This document shows positions 42,001 through 54,272 of a DNA stretch of 64,000 nucleotides, piece after piece. The DNA lies in the NCBI GenBank assembly GCA_022495995.1, contig JAFEMH010006944.1:43671-107670 (forward strand). Reading direction: 5' to 3'. How positions within the stretch are numbered: the first letter of the stretch is position 1; the number at the start of each line of letters is the position of its first letter. Source of the DNA: Adenophora triphylla var. japonica (Eukaryota > Streptophyta > Magnoliopsida > Asterales > Campanulaceae). Under the pieces are notes generated by a model that saw only the letters and a program-made list of their open reading frames with translations, ran no database searches and was not told where the DNA came from. Made by a program: the position numbers and the translations under genes.

Positions 42001-43002
42001 AAAAAAGGCGGAAAAGCTGTTAGTGAAAACTGCAGGTGATATCGTAGATGATTTCCCAAATTCCAGATGATATCGCAGATGATTTCCTGTGCTGGAATTT
42101 ACATAGTTGAACATTTTTCATTTATTATTTAATGGACTAATGTGCTAATATAATCTGTATAGTCTATGGTTTATGTCCATATTTCAGGTTGCAATATGAT
42201 CAAAGAAAGAGCTAGACACGTGGGGAATTTGGAATAAAAAGGTTTATGCATAAATGACATTTTATGCATAAAATCGTTACTTTGGTAACAACAATTAAAA
42301 ACGTGTGGAGACTTGGTCAAGGAGTTGTTGCTGATTTAATAAAGAGTACAAGGATGATAAAGTTTGGGAGTACAAGGTGTTGAAGCTTGGACTTGGTGAT
42401 TAAACAACACGATTACTATTTTGAAGGAAAGTGGGTGCTTAAATTGAGGAACACTCCAACCACTTCCCCACTCTCCCTCAACGATCAAGGCAGCCCCAAG
42501 GTTGTTTATTTTGAGTAGCCTTCAAGTAATTGAAGACTATAAATATGCTTGGAAGGATGCATTTGAAGATATACCAAGACACGCCAATATTTGCCATTTA
42601 AACACACCTTCGAAGCATTAGAGATAGAGTTCTTTGTTTGGTTCTTTATATCCTTCCTCCCTTGTAATTTCACACTTGATTACTTTGGTATCAAGTTGTG
42701 TGAAGGCTAGGATAGGATTTCGTTCTTTATCTCTTGTTCCATAGAGCTCATAGTGTTATAGCTATAGGAAACATTTCGGCTTTTGTAATTATTTTATAAA
42801 GTGATTATAAAGTCTTGCCTAAGAGGCACTCTCAAGTTATATTTATATAACTTGAGAAAAATAATTTTTGTGTTATTATTCCGCTGCAATCTCTTTTACA
42901 AAATTATTTTATTTTCGAAGTGTGTGTGTGCTATCCCAAGTGCTATCGTTGGTGCTGTTATCACCTTGGATATCACTCGTGATTCTGGCCGTGACAATTT
43001 CA
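42000..43002 (+). repeat. 5' LTR of copia 4 (left end uncertain)
   Basis: Assigned because a primer site follows at 43005. It contains a direct repeat, agatgatatcg.agatgatttcc, at 42036 and 42062, a palindrome ttttatgcataaaa at 42261, and 'ataacttgag' facing 'ctcaagttat' (42832-42854). The other LTR is not in the window, so the left end is a guess. Confidence 0.55.
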
Positions 43003-43004
43003 AT

Positions 43005-43017
43005 TGGTATCAGAGCA
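43005..43017 (+). promoter_or_regulatory. Primer binding site of copia 4
   Basis: TGGTATCAGAGCA matches the initiator-Met tRNA complement exactly and lies 38 nt before the gag start codon. Confidence 0.93.
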
Positions 43018-43054
43018 GGTCACTTGACGATACTAAGTGATTGTTCTAGGTGTC

Positions 43055-46000
43055 ATGGCTTATAATCCTGCAAATCCAAACCAAAAACGTCTTCCTATTT
43101 TAGATGGTTCGAATTATGCATATTGGAAGATCCGTCTTCGCTCGCATATCAAATCAATTGATCTTCGAGCGTGGCGATCTATAGTTAATGAGTACTCTCT
43201 TCCACTTTTACCTTCAGAAGAGGATGGTGATATTCAGGTTAAACCTGACACCGAGTGGACGAATGAAGAGATCACCCTAGCTAACTATAATGAGAAAGCT
43301 CTTAATGCTATTTTTGAGTGGGTTGACATGCACATTTTTAAACTTGTTCAAAATAGTTCCACAGCTAAAGAAGCTTGGGATATTTTACAAAGGTTTTGTG
43401 AAGGTGATTCTAGTGTGCGTGAAAACAAACTTAGAGGTCTTACTGGCAAATTTGAAAGGTTGAGAATGGGTGAAAATGATACCATTTCCTCTTATTTTGA
43501 AAAATTGTTTGACATTGCTAATGAGTGTCAACTTTTAGGTGAACCTTTTACAAACAAACAATTGGTTTCAAAGGCTAATAGAACTCTCACCGAGCGTTTT
43601 AATATGAAGGTTTCATCTATAGAAGAGGCTCACAATCTTTCTACTATGGACATCAATTCCTTAATGAGCATTTAAAAAATTTTTGAGTCAAACCTTGCTG
43701 AGCAAAGTGAAGCTTCTAAAGGCAAGAGTATTGCTTTAAAAGTTCAATCCTCTAGTATTTCAACTGATGAGGATAACGAATTTTTTGAGGAATTAGGTGA
43801 AGATGCTAGTGTTGCCTTGCTTGCTAGGAAATATAACTCTATGTTACAAAAATTTAACAAAGAAAATGTGCAGGTGAAGGCTAAAGAGCAACAAACCAAG
43901 GTGTACAATTCAATGCCAAAGAGGACATTTCCATCTACTCAGAAAGGTGGTCCCATAAGGAGAGCATCATCAGATCAATCTAGATCTGATCCGAAATATC
44001 TTGAATCAATCCAATGTCATGCATGCTCTGGATGGGGTCATTACTCAAACGAGTGTGCCAACACTCTAAGGATGATGGGGAAGAACCTATGGGTATCCCT
44101 CAGTGACAATGAAGATGAGGAGACCAATCAATCTGAAGATTCAGATCAAACAGCAATGATGGTCACAAATTGTGATTCGGACTCTGTCAGTGATACCTCA
44201 TGTGATATCCAAGAGAGGATAGCACCTGAGATATCATCCAACAGGTATACAAATTTCAATTTAATTAATGCTATTTGTTTGGTGGGTTCTGTTAACATGG
44301 ATGCAGGTTGTTCACAAGAGGGTGAACAAAGTATTGAGTTCAGCAAGGATGAACTCATTTGTGGTCTTAAGAACCTTTGCAAAGAATTGGTTGACGAATG
44401 GAAGAAAGATAACAAGAAGGTGGTTTCTCTATCCAAAGAGGTTTAAGATCTGACTGATGGCTTGACTAGATTGGAAGTCCAACTTACAAAGAAGGACGTG
44501 GAGCTAGACAAAGTCAAGGCCAAGCTTACTCTAGCCGATGCCACATTTAAGAAACTCAACAAGAGTTCTTCCAAACTGGATAAAATTCTTGGGTTGAGCA
44601 AACCACTCAAGGCAGGTATGGATTTTCAAGGGTCTCTAAATGCTATTACATCTACTTTGGCTAATAAGGAAGATAAAATAGTGTTTGTAAAAGTAAAAGA
44701 TAATGTCGAACTAATGTCTTCTGATAAGCCTTCTGACAAGGTGAAAATATGTAACTACTGTTACTCTACTGGACATTTGAAAAATGATTGTAAAACTCTT
44801 TTAAAGAAACAGTTCAGTTCCTCTGTGATACCTGAAGTGTTGTCTAGCACGTCAGATATCACTGCCAGTCAGAATAGAAATAATCAAAGTAGGAAAGTGT
44901 GGAAACCTAAGTCTAACCTGATATGTGATGTTGTATACACTGCCTTAAAAACAAATGTTGAAGGTTCATGGTATTTTGATAGTGGTTGTTCACGTCACAT
45001 GACAGGAACAAAAATGTTTTTAAAAGAATATGAACCTATTCAAGGTGGTAGTGTAATATATGGTGGTGGTGGCAAGAGTAATATAGTAGGAAAAGACATT
45101 TTAAATATACCTAGATTTCCTGCTTTGAAAAATGTTTTGCATGTTGATGGACTTGTAACTAATTTAATTAGTATTAGCCAACTTTGTGATGACAATCTTG
45201 AAGTAAAATTTAATAAAAACACTTGTGAAGTTTTTGATTGTACCAATAACTGTGTTATGACTGGTACTAGGTTAAGTAATAACTGTTATCTTGTTGAGGA
45301 TAAACAAGTGTGTCATTCTGTGAGAATTGATGATGCTACCTTGTGGCATCAAAAGTTGGGTCATGTCCATTTTCGAAACATTGTGAAACTCATTAAGGCT
45401 GAAGCTATAAGTGGTATACCTAGTCTGGACATAAGTACGAAAATCATATGTGAAGATTGTCTCAAAGGTAAACAGACACGTGCTGCCCATAGTGCTACCC
45501 AACACAATAAGGAGTATTCTGGGACAACTCACTGTTTTCAATTGATGCATATGGATTTAATGGGTCCAGTTGAGGTAGACAGTTTAGGAGGTAAGAGATA
45601 TACTTTTGTCATAGTTGATGATTTTTCTAGATTTACCTGGATATATTTTTTAAAAGAAAAATCAGAAACTTTTGAAAAGTTTAAAATCTTACATGCTAAA
45701 ATCAAAAACATGTTTTGTGCTCTTATCATGCGAATAAGGTATGATCATGGAACGGAGTTTGATAATTCATTGTTTTTTACTTTTTGTGAATTAAAAGGAA
45801 TTAAACATGAGTTTTTTGCTCCTAAAACACCTCAACAAAATGGGGTGGCTGAAAGGAAAAATAGGACCTTACTTGAAATGGCACGTGTGATGTTGTTTTC
45901 AAAAAGAATTTCAAAAAAATTTTGGGCTGAGGCCTTAAACACGGCTTGTCACACGGCCAATAGAGTTTTTCTAAGACCCGGTACTAGAATGACACCTTAT

Positions 46001-48123
46001 GAAATTTTGAATGGTAGGATACCAAAAGTGCATTATTTTCATACATTTGGGTGTGTATGTTTTGTTCTAAATGATCGGGATTACTTAGCTAAATTTGACT
46101 CTAAAAGTGATAAGGCTATATTTCTTGGGTATGCTCAGGATAGTCGAGCATATAGGGTTTATAATCTTAGGTTAAAAACCATTCAGGAATCAGTTAACGT
46201 TGTTTTTGATGACTTAGCAAGTGTTACAGGTGATGGAGTACAGGAATCTCCATTGATATTGCTGGAAGATCTGGAGGATCAAAATCAAGCAAGTGATATC
46301 CCAGGTGCTGACCAGAGTGTTGCCACTGAAGGGATAGCATCTTCGGTATCACCTAAGACCAGTCCAGCAACTGAAAATGATGAACAGTCTGATGATGATG
46401 CTCATGTGCATGAAGATTTGAGAAGGAATCCACCAGCTAGGATCAGAAGAGATCATCCTTCTTTTCAGATTATTGGAGAAGCAAGTGAAGGGGTACGAAC
46501 AAGGAATAATGAGTCCTTTAGTAATCGTGAAATGGTGAGGTATGTGTGCATGTCCACCACATACCATAAGGTAAAATATTCCTGTTTTGTTTCCTCTTTA
46601 GAACCCAAAAATGTTTCAGAAGCTTTAAAAAATAACTTTTGGATACATGCCATGCAAGAGGAACTTGAACAATTTGCTCGTAATGAAGTTTGCTGTTTAG
46701 TACCACGTCCCATTAACACTAATGTAATTGGTACAAAATGAATTTTCAAAATAAATCTGACGAGCAAGGAAATATTGTTAGGAACAAAGCTCGTCTCGTA
46801 GCTCAAGGTTACACCCAAATTGAAGGTGTTGACTTTGATGAGACCTTTGCTCCTGTTGCTAGAATAGAATCCATAAGACTCCTCTTAGCAATAACTTTTT
46901 ATCTAAAAATTACCTTATTTCAAATGGATGTTAAAGCTGCCTTTTTAAATGATTATTTAAAAGAAAAATTTTTTGTTGAACAACCAAAATGATTTGAAGA
47001 TCCTCATCTACCAAACCATGTATATAGACTTGATAAAGCCTTATATGGCTTGAAACAAGCTCCACGTGCATGGTATGGTCGCTTAACCTCCTTTTTACTT
47101 GAATATGGTTTTACAAGAGGTGAAGCAGATAGGACCTTATTTATCCTAAGGCATGGCAAAGAAACAGTCATATTTCAAATCTATGTTGATGACATAGTCT
47201 ATGGCTCTACTTCTCAAATGTGTTTAAAAGATTTTGTAGAGGCTATGACATCAACATTTGAAATGAGCATGATTGGTGAGTTAACATTCTTTCTAGGCTT
47301 GCAGGTAAAACAATCAAGTGAAGGGATATTCATTTCACAAAGTAAGTATGCAAAAAGCCTGGTGAAACGGTTTGGATTGGAGGGTGCAAAAAGTTCAAAA
47401 ATTCCTATGTGTTCTTATCTTAAACTTGGTAGAGACCAAGTAGGTGAGGATGTTGATCCTACTTTATATCGTTCTATGATAGGTAGCCTTCTATATCTCA
47501 CTTCTAGTCGTCCTGATATCATGTTCAGCGTGTGCATTTGTGCACGTTATCAAGCCAATCCTAAAGTCTCCCACCTTAATTCTGTCTAAAAGATAATTAA
47601 ATATGTTTCGGGAACAAGTGAATTAGGGATTTGTTTTAGTAAGGATACTAACACCAATTTGGTAGGATTTAGCGACTCGAATTGGGCGGGGGATATGAAT
47701 GATAGGAAGAGTACTAGTGAGGGGTGTTTTTACTTGGGTAACAATTTAGTTTCATGGTATAGTCGTAAACAAAATTGTGTCTCTCTTTTCACGGCTGAAT
47801 CTGAGTATGTTGAAGCTGGTAGTTGTTGCTCACAACTTATTTGGCTAAAACATATGCTAGATGATTATGGCCTGGAGAGTAATTCTTTAACTATGTATTA
47901 TGATAACTTGAGTGCTATCAACATTTCAAAAAACCCTGTTCAGCATTCCCGTACTAAACACATAGATATACGTCATCATTTTCTTAGAGATATGGTAGAT
48001 AAAGGCCTAATTAACATTGATCATATTGATACTAAGTATCAACTGGCTGACATCTTTACCAAGGCCTTGGACCACGAGAGATTTTCTAGTTTGAAAAGAT
48101 CTCTTGGTCTTTGTAATCTCTGA
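43055..48123 (+). pseudogene. gag-pol of copia 4 (nearly intact)
   Basis: Gag begins at 43055 with UBN2-type 'LPILDGSNYAYWKIRL'. It carries a first CCHC knuckle at 44015-44056, a coiled coil (about 44340-44600) and a second knuckle at 44750-44791. Then come protease DSGCSRHMTG (44978), GAG-pre-integrase 'LWHQKLGHVHF', integrase with 'YDHGTEF' and 'QQNGVAERKNR', reverse transcriptase with YVDD at 47182-47193, and RNase H ending at 48123. Defects are TAA at 43673, TAA at 44444, TGA at 46739 with a 1-nt deletion just after it, TGA at 46990 and TAA at 47587. Apart from these the frame is open for 1690 codons, so the copy is fairly young. The integrase segment has Tyr where Ser usually precedes the catalytic Asp. 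Confidence 0.93.
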
Positions 48124-49440
48124 GTCTGTTTGTTTGTGCTACCCCAGATGATGTTATCACTCAGGGTAACACTTGTATATTAGTGTATTTTTTTCTATTT
48201 ATTAAAAAAAATGCTTTTATATTTTTTAATCTGGTTAGCTTAGTTCTAACCGTGGCACATGCTGACCTTTTTGTTATGATAGGTTATTACTTGGGTTAAC
48301 ATGTTTGATATCACTCCCCTTCATATGCTAAAAGTGACATTGTCACTAACATTTTTATGATAAATAAAAAGGCAAAGGCAATTATTTCCATACTATTCTC
48401 TCGAGCTCGGGGCACGGTGTTCGCTGCAACGATGTACTCTTGCCAATGGGAATGTATGAGGTGATTTATGCTCAGTATTAGGGACATGGAGTTCACTACT
48501 ACAGTGTACCCTACTTGAAAAGCATAGATCACTTTATCTCTACACTTGAAATAAAACTCGAAGCACGAAGCTCGTTACTACGATGCTTTCTTGTTTAAAG
48601 AAGTGTATTGATCTTTTATAACAAGCAATGTACTTAAAAAATATATAGGCTTATAATGCCTAAAAGTGCATGAAAAATGCTCAGCTTGTTATGCCTGAAG
48701 TGCTTGAAAAAGGCTAAGCGTATTATGCCTTAAGTGTTTGAAAATGAAAATATTTATCAAGGGGATTTATATCACATGTGTTATCCTAGGTGTTACCATC
48801 ATTACCTTAACACATTAGTGTGTGCTATATTAGTTTTTTATTTCTTATTTTCGAAATTTTGTTGATTAATTTTTCAAAATCTGAAAGTCTTTTTAATTAA
48901 AGAGTTTACGATTTTGAAAACATCTTCAACAAGATTCCTTTACTTTAGGTAAACATTATTGAATAACTAACCCATATTTATTTTGATTTTGTACTCATAA
49001 TTTTCGGATATAGTTACAAAATATTTTGTTTACTCTTTTTCTTTTTTTATTTTCGTTATACTTAAAAAAACAAAAAAAAAATTAAAATTATTTTTTAGTT
49101 TATTTTTTTCAGCCGTGTGATTTTTGGTTATTGGGGTTTTCAAAAATATGAGTGGTTAGGATTTAATTTAAATGAGTGGATTAGATTAAATAGGAGTTGT
49201 TTTTGTATAGGGATAATGGAGAGGTTTATAGGATTTTAAGTTGGATGGGATTTAAATGTCAAATCAAATTGATTACCAATGTTCCATATCCACTTCTTTC
49301 TCTTTAATCCCTATTTTCTCTCTAACTCCTTCCTTATCTCTCTCTAACCGTTACTCTCTCTCCCCTTTTTAACCCTTCCTCAACGTCGTTTGTCTCTCCC
49401 AAAATTCCTAGGTCAAAATCCGTCCCAAAAAAATCCAAAA
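48124..49440 (+). other. Post-pol non-coding tail of copia 4 with tandem repeats
   Basis: AT-rich with no ORF. It contains two repeat sets. One has three diverged copies of 'gcacg.gttcg.tgcaacgatg' about 72-79 bp apart (48411, 48483, 48562). The other has three copies of a unit of about 34 bp, 'ttatgcct.aagtgcttgaaaa' (48647-48747). Dyads such as tgttatcactcagggtaaca (48153) occur. Sirevirus elements often have repeats in this position. Confidence 0.7.
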
Positions 49441-49448
49441 ATTGTCAA

Positions 49449-49547
49449 TGGCTTCTCCTTCCAAAACCAATGTCGAACCCTCACACACAGATCAAATGGA
49501 CATCTCACCTAGAATTGCCTCCTCCGTTGCTTCTCGTGTAGCCATGG
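49449..49547 (+). pseudogene. Possible start of a second copia 4 ORF, cut by gypsy 3
   Basis: ATG at 49449 opens a Ser/Pro-rich frame ('MASPSKTNVEPSHTDQMDIS') that is still open when the gypsy 3 LTR begins. Extra ORFs after pol are known in Sireviruses, but 33 codons cannot be identified. A CT-rich leader lies before it. Confidence 0.35.
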
Positions 49548-51333
49548 TGTGAGTACCCCGATCCGAACCCATGATTTGGATCCACTTTTAAATTGATTTT
49601 GGACTTATATCCTTGCTAAAAGGCAATATTTAGTCCAAATATTCCAGCAGCCCATCAGTCCATTGGGCCTGCCAAGCTTTCGGCCCAATATGGCCAAAAG
49701 GAGTACGCTGTCGTCCGACATAGAAGTCACTAAGGCGGTTTAACTGCCCTTGTCGTGCGACATAAGACTCCCCATCAGCCTGCCTATAAATACAAGGCAT
49801 GGCTGATCATTTTAAGGGACTTGGAGTGAATATTGGGGGAGGATACAGTAATATAAGGGAAACTCTGTCCAAATAGAGTCTCCCTCTCTCTCTCACACAC
49901 ACACACTCACCTCCCTCCTCACACACACACACACTTCAAGGCCAAGATCCAAAGTAGCTCCCTTTGTTGGTGTGTAGAAGGGGTAGACACCATACTATTG
50001 GTGATCTCACCTTGTGGACTACAATAGGTAGCCACTAAACCCTTCTCCCTCTTTAAATAAAGTCTTTAAACACATTGCATGCTTACTTGCCTTCATATTA
50101 TGTAGAAATTGGGATTTTTGCATGATAAAGGTGGTGGAGAAGTGAATCTTCAATATTCACTTCTCCCCACCTCAGATCTGTACATTTGATCATCTTAGGA
50201 TCAATAAAGATTCAATCTTTATGCATTAGAATGGAGTTAGGAGGTGATGGCTACTTCAAAGTGGCCAAAAACATGTGATTTATCACATTTGGCCACTAAA
50301 GCCATGTGATCCTCCCATAATACTCATATATTAGTATTATATTACTGTTTACAGTTGTTAAATGTGCTTGGTTTGCCTTGAGGAACAAAGGGGAAACAAA
50401 CAGACTGAAGGGCACAGAAATGGCCTATCTATGTCGTGCGACATGGGACTCCATGGAGATCCTGTGTCATACGACATAGAGATCCCAGAAGGCAGTAAAG
50501 CCATTCTTGGACTTCAGATCTGTCCGGTTTATTCCCTTCGCGACTCAGAGCTTTCCTAAGCATTTTTGTGGCTCATAAGCCACTATTTGAGTGCCTATAA
50601 TCCATTTGGGTGCGATTTATTGGAGGCGGATTGTCACATGACATGGACAACTTCGGATGTTCCATGTCGCATGACATCCGTATCATTCAAAGTCTATCGT
50701 GACTTTGTTCACTCGTCAATCCCAAACTGAGTTTTAGACCTTCAAATAGTGTCTTTACTGAGTTAAATAAATGTCATTTCATTCCCAGAAACTGCTTGGT
50801 TTTTGTCATAAGACAATCTGACCAAGAGACATCATGTCGTGCGACACCCTCTGCCTAGGAGGTCCTGTGTCGGACGACATGGGAAGTCTCCGGCGCATTG
50901 TCTTACCTTCTGCCTTGTTATGATAATCACAATATGTAAAAGGGCGTGGCCCCCTGTCATGGCTCACAAGTTGTACTCAGCTTCCATATTATCAATGAAA
51001 ATGTCAAATTTGCATTTTTTACACATCGACACATATTGCACACACACGTTGAATGTCCAAAAATTGTCCAATGTTGATTGAAAGTCTCAAAAGAGGCGTG
51101 TTGGGTGAACTCTCTAGTTCTTCCCAAACACGTAACTGCACTCCTGACTCAAAATCTCTTAAAATAGGTTTTTCAATGTTTTCCTCTAAAAACGGCGTGG
51201 CGACTCCCAAAACCAAAGTTTTCAAAAACTTGTCGTATCATTTTCAAAAACAAATAAAAAAAACTCTTTAAAAAAAAAAGGGGGAAATGACAATACGACT
51301 ATCAAATCCAATTTTTCGGCGAGCGTTCATTCA
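49548..51333 (+). repeat. 5' LTR of gypsy 3 (1786 bp)
   Basis: It starts TGTGAGTACCCCG and ends ATTCA, one base before the primer site. A TATA box, cctataaataca, is at 49783-49794; a polyadenylation-like aataaa is at 50203. CT/CA microsatellites are at 49885-49935. Dyads of type atgtcg-tg-cgacat form four pairs (starts 49709/49751, 50432/50465, 50632/50665, 50835/50868); the last three pairs have partners exactly 33 bp apart and repeat about every 200 bp. Confidence 0.85.
49783..49794 (+). promoter_or_regulatory. LTR promoter TATA box of gypsy 3
   Basis: cctataaataca lies about 235 nt into the LTR in a GC-richer context, so transcription would start near 49820. Confidence 0.6.
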
Positions 51334-51334
51334 G

Positions 51335-51352
51335 TGGCGACTCCGCTGGGGA
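51335..51352 (+). promoter_or_regulatory. Primer binding site of gypsy 3
   Basis: TGGCGACTCCGCTGGGGA, one base after the LTR end, is the primer site type typical of Ogre/Tat elements (tRNA-Arg type in the literature as I recall it). Confidence 0.88.
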
Positions 51353-52810
51353 ACATTGAAAAACTTTTTGTTCTAAAAGAATGAAGACGATACTTGGTAT
51401 ATAGGTGGAAACCACTAACCTTCCTGTATCGCTCCCTAACCCGGGGCTTGGGATAAACGGTGGTCTAACAATCCCACGTACCAGTATCATTCTTCTATTT
51501 TCTGAAAAAAGAGAAAAGTTTTTCTTAAGAGAGTCTAACTTTCTTCAAAATCAACTTGGACAATTTCGACATTCACCTTGTGTGTACATATGTGTCATTT
51601 TGTATGCTCAAATGCACCTTGCCATGCTTTGGTATGTGGCACTATTGGAAGCCGGGGCTTCCCCCCTTGCAATTTGCTCTTCCCGTTGATCAGAACAGGG
51701 CAGAATGACGCTGGACTACAGCTACTGGTAAAATCTGACATTTGGGGCAGTCCCCTTTTGTCATGCTTTGACTCATTCTCTTGTTTTTTTTTGCATACTG
51801 CATAAAAAAAAATCTTTTACAAAAAGCAAAAAAATATTTTTTCTAGAAAATACCTTCACACTACTCGCACTCTACCCGCACATAGAGTTAGAACCCGAGA
51901 GTGTACGGACGGCATCGCGGAAAGTGACATGTTTAGCTGACGTTTGAGCGCCTAAAGTCCTCCTAGCCAGTGAGTCAGCCAACACTTGTCCGTGACACAC
52001 TTTCTACCGTAACCGGTTGGTTTTTGGCCAATACTTTTCAAAGCATTTCCAAACTCGGTTTTTCAAAATTTTCTCACAAAGTCCGAGTCATGCTTCGTCT
52101 CTGAACATTTTGGTATACTTTCCCTCTTCGTGTCGGAATCACGACATAATTCAAACGTAAGTACACGTTAAGATCTCTACATATCTCGACGTAGGTACAT
52201 ATCGATTTCTCGGCTTGGCTTCTTGAGAAGTCATGACGCGTTCTCGACATGTGTCAACACGGGACCATGTCAATTTCTTAATGCATACTAACGAGAGTTA
52301 TGCCGAAATTTCGCCACCAAGTGACGAGAGGCCATGCCGATTTCTAACTCGAAAAGAGGAGAGGTCATTGCGGTCTCGTACGTTCAAACGTGCGTTCGAC
52401 CCTCTCTCCTCCCGAGTTTAGACGTTGACTTGGACTTGGTTTTGAAAACCCCGAGTTTGACTTGTTTTGGCTTGTATGCCCATAGGTTCATTCTCCCTTT
52501 CGGTTGGTGGGTTCCACGTGCCCTATAGGACCTCTCGTCGGGATTGTCCGTCCCTGAGGTGCACATGTGTGGAATACAGGGGTCTATAGACGTAGTGATG
52601 GAACCCACTGATCCAGGAATAGCGTAGAATGCGAAAAAGAAGGTTTCCCCCTTTTCCAACCATTCCTAGGATTAATAAAAATCATTTTTTTAAAAAAAAT
52701 AAAATAAATAAAACATAAAAAAAAATATAAAAAGAGCATATGCATGAGTCCGTCCTCGCCCTATCCTCCCCTCGCCTAAAACCGTTCTCTCCCCTTTCAT
52801 CGAGCAAGTA
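51353..52810 (+). other. Leader of gypsy 3
   Basis: 1.4 kb of untranslated leader. No ORF resembles Gag. Long leaders, sometimes with an extra ORF, are usual in Tat elements. An AT run at 52675-52735 precedes the first coding-like stretch. Confidence 0.6.
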
Positions 52811-54269
52811 TTGGGTCGTAGTTCCGGTGGTCGATTAATCGCTTTCTCTCCAGTGAGGTTCATTTCCAGCAGCCTCGAAATGGCGATTCGCAAGTCTCGG
52901 CGGGTTTGGGTCCGAATGCAAGCGTTGATCCGGCTCGAATCGAATGTCGGGCCGGGGTGTAGGGCCGGATCAAGGTCGAATACGGGACAGATGACAGATT
53001 TGGACTCCCTCTCGCTGCGAAAGCAAGAACAAACCAATTCCCCCTGGTCTCATTTTAGCCAAGTTTCTTGCAAGAGTATGAAGATCGTTATTTTTCGGAA
53101 GAAAAGGAAGCCGATACTACTAACCGGGTTTGTTCGCATCAAATCACGAGAAAGTCATTTACACAAGGTGGCTAGAACAATCCAAAAGGATCAGGCAAGA
53201 AAGCTTCAGGCAAGCATCTGTGTTGAGACTCATTAGTAAGGAGGCCGAAGCCCGCCTTGAGTCAGTACATCTCTGTAAACTGGCTCTCGGATGGACTGGA
53301 TACAACCCCGAAGACGGTCGGGGGCGAAGAATCGGAGGAGGAAGATTGTTTCTATATTCTACCCGGAGTCAAGTACATACCTCCCCCTCTCACTCTTCCC
53401 CCACAATTCTTGGGAGGAGAAGCTGATTCGCAATCACCTCTTCCGGCCTTGGGGGCTTACGACAATCTCTGTTGTTGCACCTGCCCATCCTCCCCTTTTG
53501 AATATGATCGACGCTCTATGCTGACTGAAGTTCAAGAAATGTGGGATGATGACAGCTCCAATGATAGCAATGAAGATGATGACAACGAGAGCGAGGAATC
53601 AATTGAAACCCTAAGCTCAGAATACACTCAGAACGATAGTGCCGGGAGCGACCTCATGGATGCAAGGCATAATGGTTGGTTGTCAGCCAGCGACGACGAA
53701 GGGTCACCGATAAATGAAATAGCAATGGAAATCGACCCCTATAAGGAATGTTTCTCAAAATGTGACTGTGGTCAATGCCCAAACACCTCGGAGGATCTAG
53801 CAAAGCTGACCCGGCTAAGGATGAATATGAATCCGAGATATTGGAACACAATGTCCCCTACGGAAAGTTAGTCGGTGAATGGAAGCAGTTCATTGAGGCC
53901 TTAGTTGAAAAGGAAGGTTTCCAGCCTCCGGCAGATGACGAATTCGTTAACGTCATTGGATCCCTCTCTTCTTCCCCTACAATGGACGGCATCAAGACTG
54001 TAAGAGTTACTGCCAAACCCCTTGAGCACACTGAGTGCCTGGAATCACTCAAAAGGGTTATCGATTTGGAAGCTACTCCCGTTGCCTTTATACCTATGGA
54101 CCCACACGATGCCTTTCTAATTGCCCCTATACCCGGGAATGGACCCCGAGTACTTCTCATTTGGACTCAGGTAGCCCGAGCCACGACGTTGGACCAAAAA
54201 AGCGGACACTGTCAATCTTTCACTTGCGGTTGCTCAGCCTGCACGGATGAGAGAAAATTGATGTACTAA
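52811..54269 (+). pseudogene. Gag-position region of gypsy 3: acidic and duplicated-domain segment
   Basis: The classic retrotrans_gag pattern is not recognisable here. 52811-53280 is broken in several frames and 53257-53871 is very acidic (Asp/Glu/Ser runs). From 53775 a frame holds a domain of about 65 residues (roughly 53871-54070: '..FIEALVEKEGFQPPADDEF...TECLESLKRVIDL'), which recurs in the following protease ORF (54400-54620). The frame continues through TAA 54267-54269 into the protease ORF. Either Gag was largely deleted or it is too diverged to see. Confidence 0.5.
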
Positions 54270-54272
54270 GAA

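Larger units (their letters stand above)
42000..49547 (+). mobile_element. Ty1/copia element 4 (Sirevirus-like), interrupted by gypsy 3
   Basis: Its layout is a 5' LTR of uncertain start ending near 43002, a PBS at 43005-43017, one long gag-pol frame at 43055-48123, then a 1.4-kb non-coding tail with tandem repeats. The right end is not seen because gypsy 3 is inserted at 49548, and the 3' LTR would lie beyond gypsy 3, outside the window. The gag, extended by a coiled coil with two zinc knuckles, and the long post-pol tail fit the Sirevirus group (inference). Confidence 0.8.

Noticed and set aside
52690..53037. Minus-strand 115-codon ORF in the gypsy 3 leader
   Set aside because: Ends in a poly-Phe run from an AT tract and has no recognisable domain.
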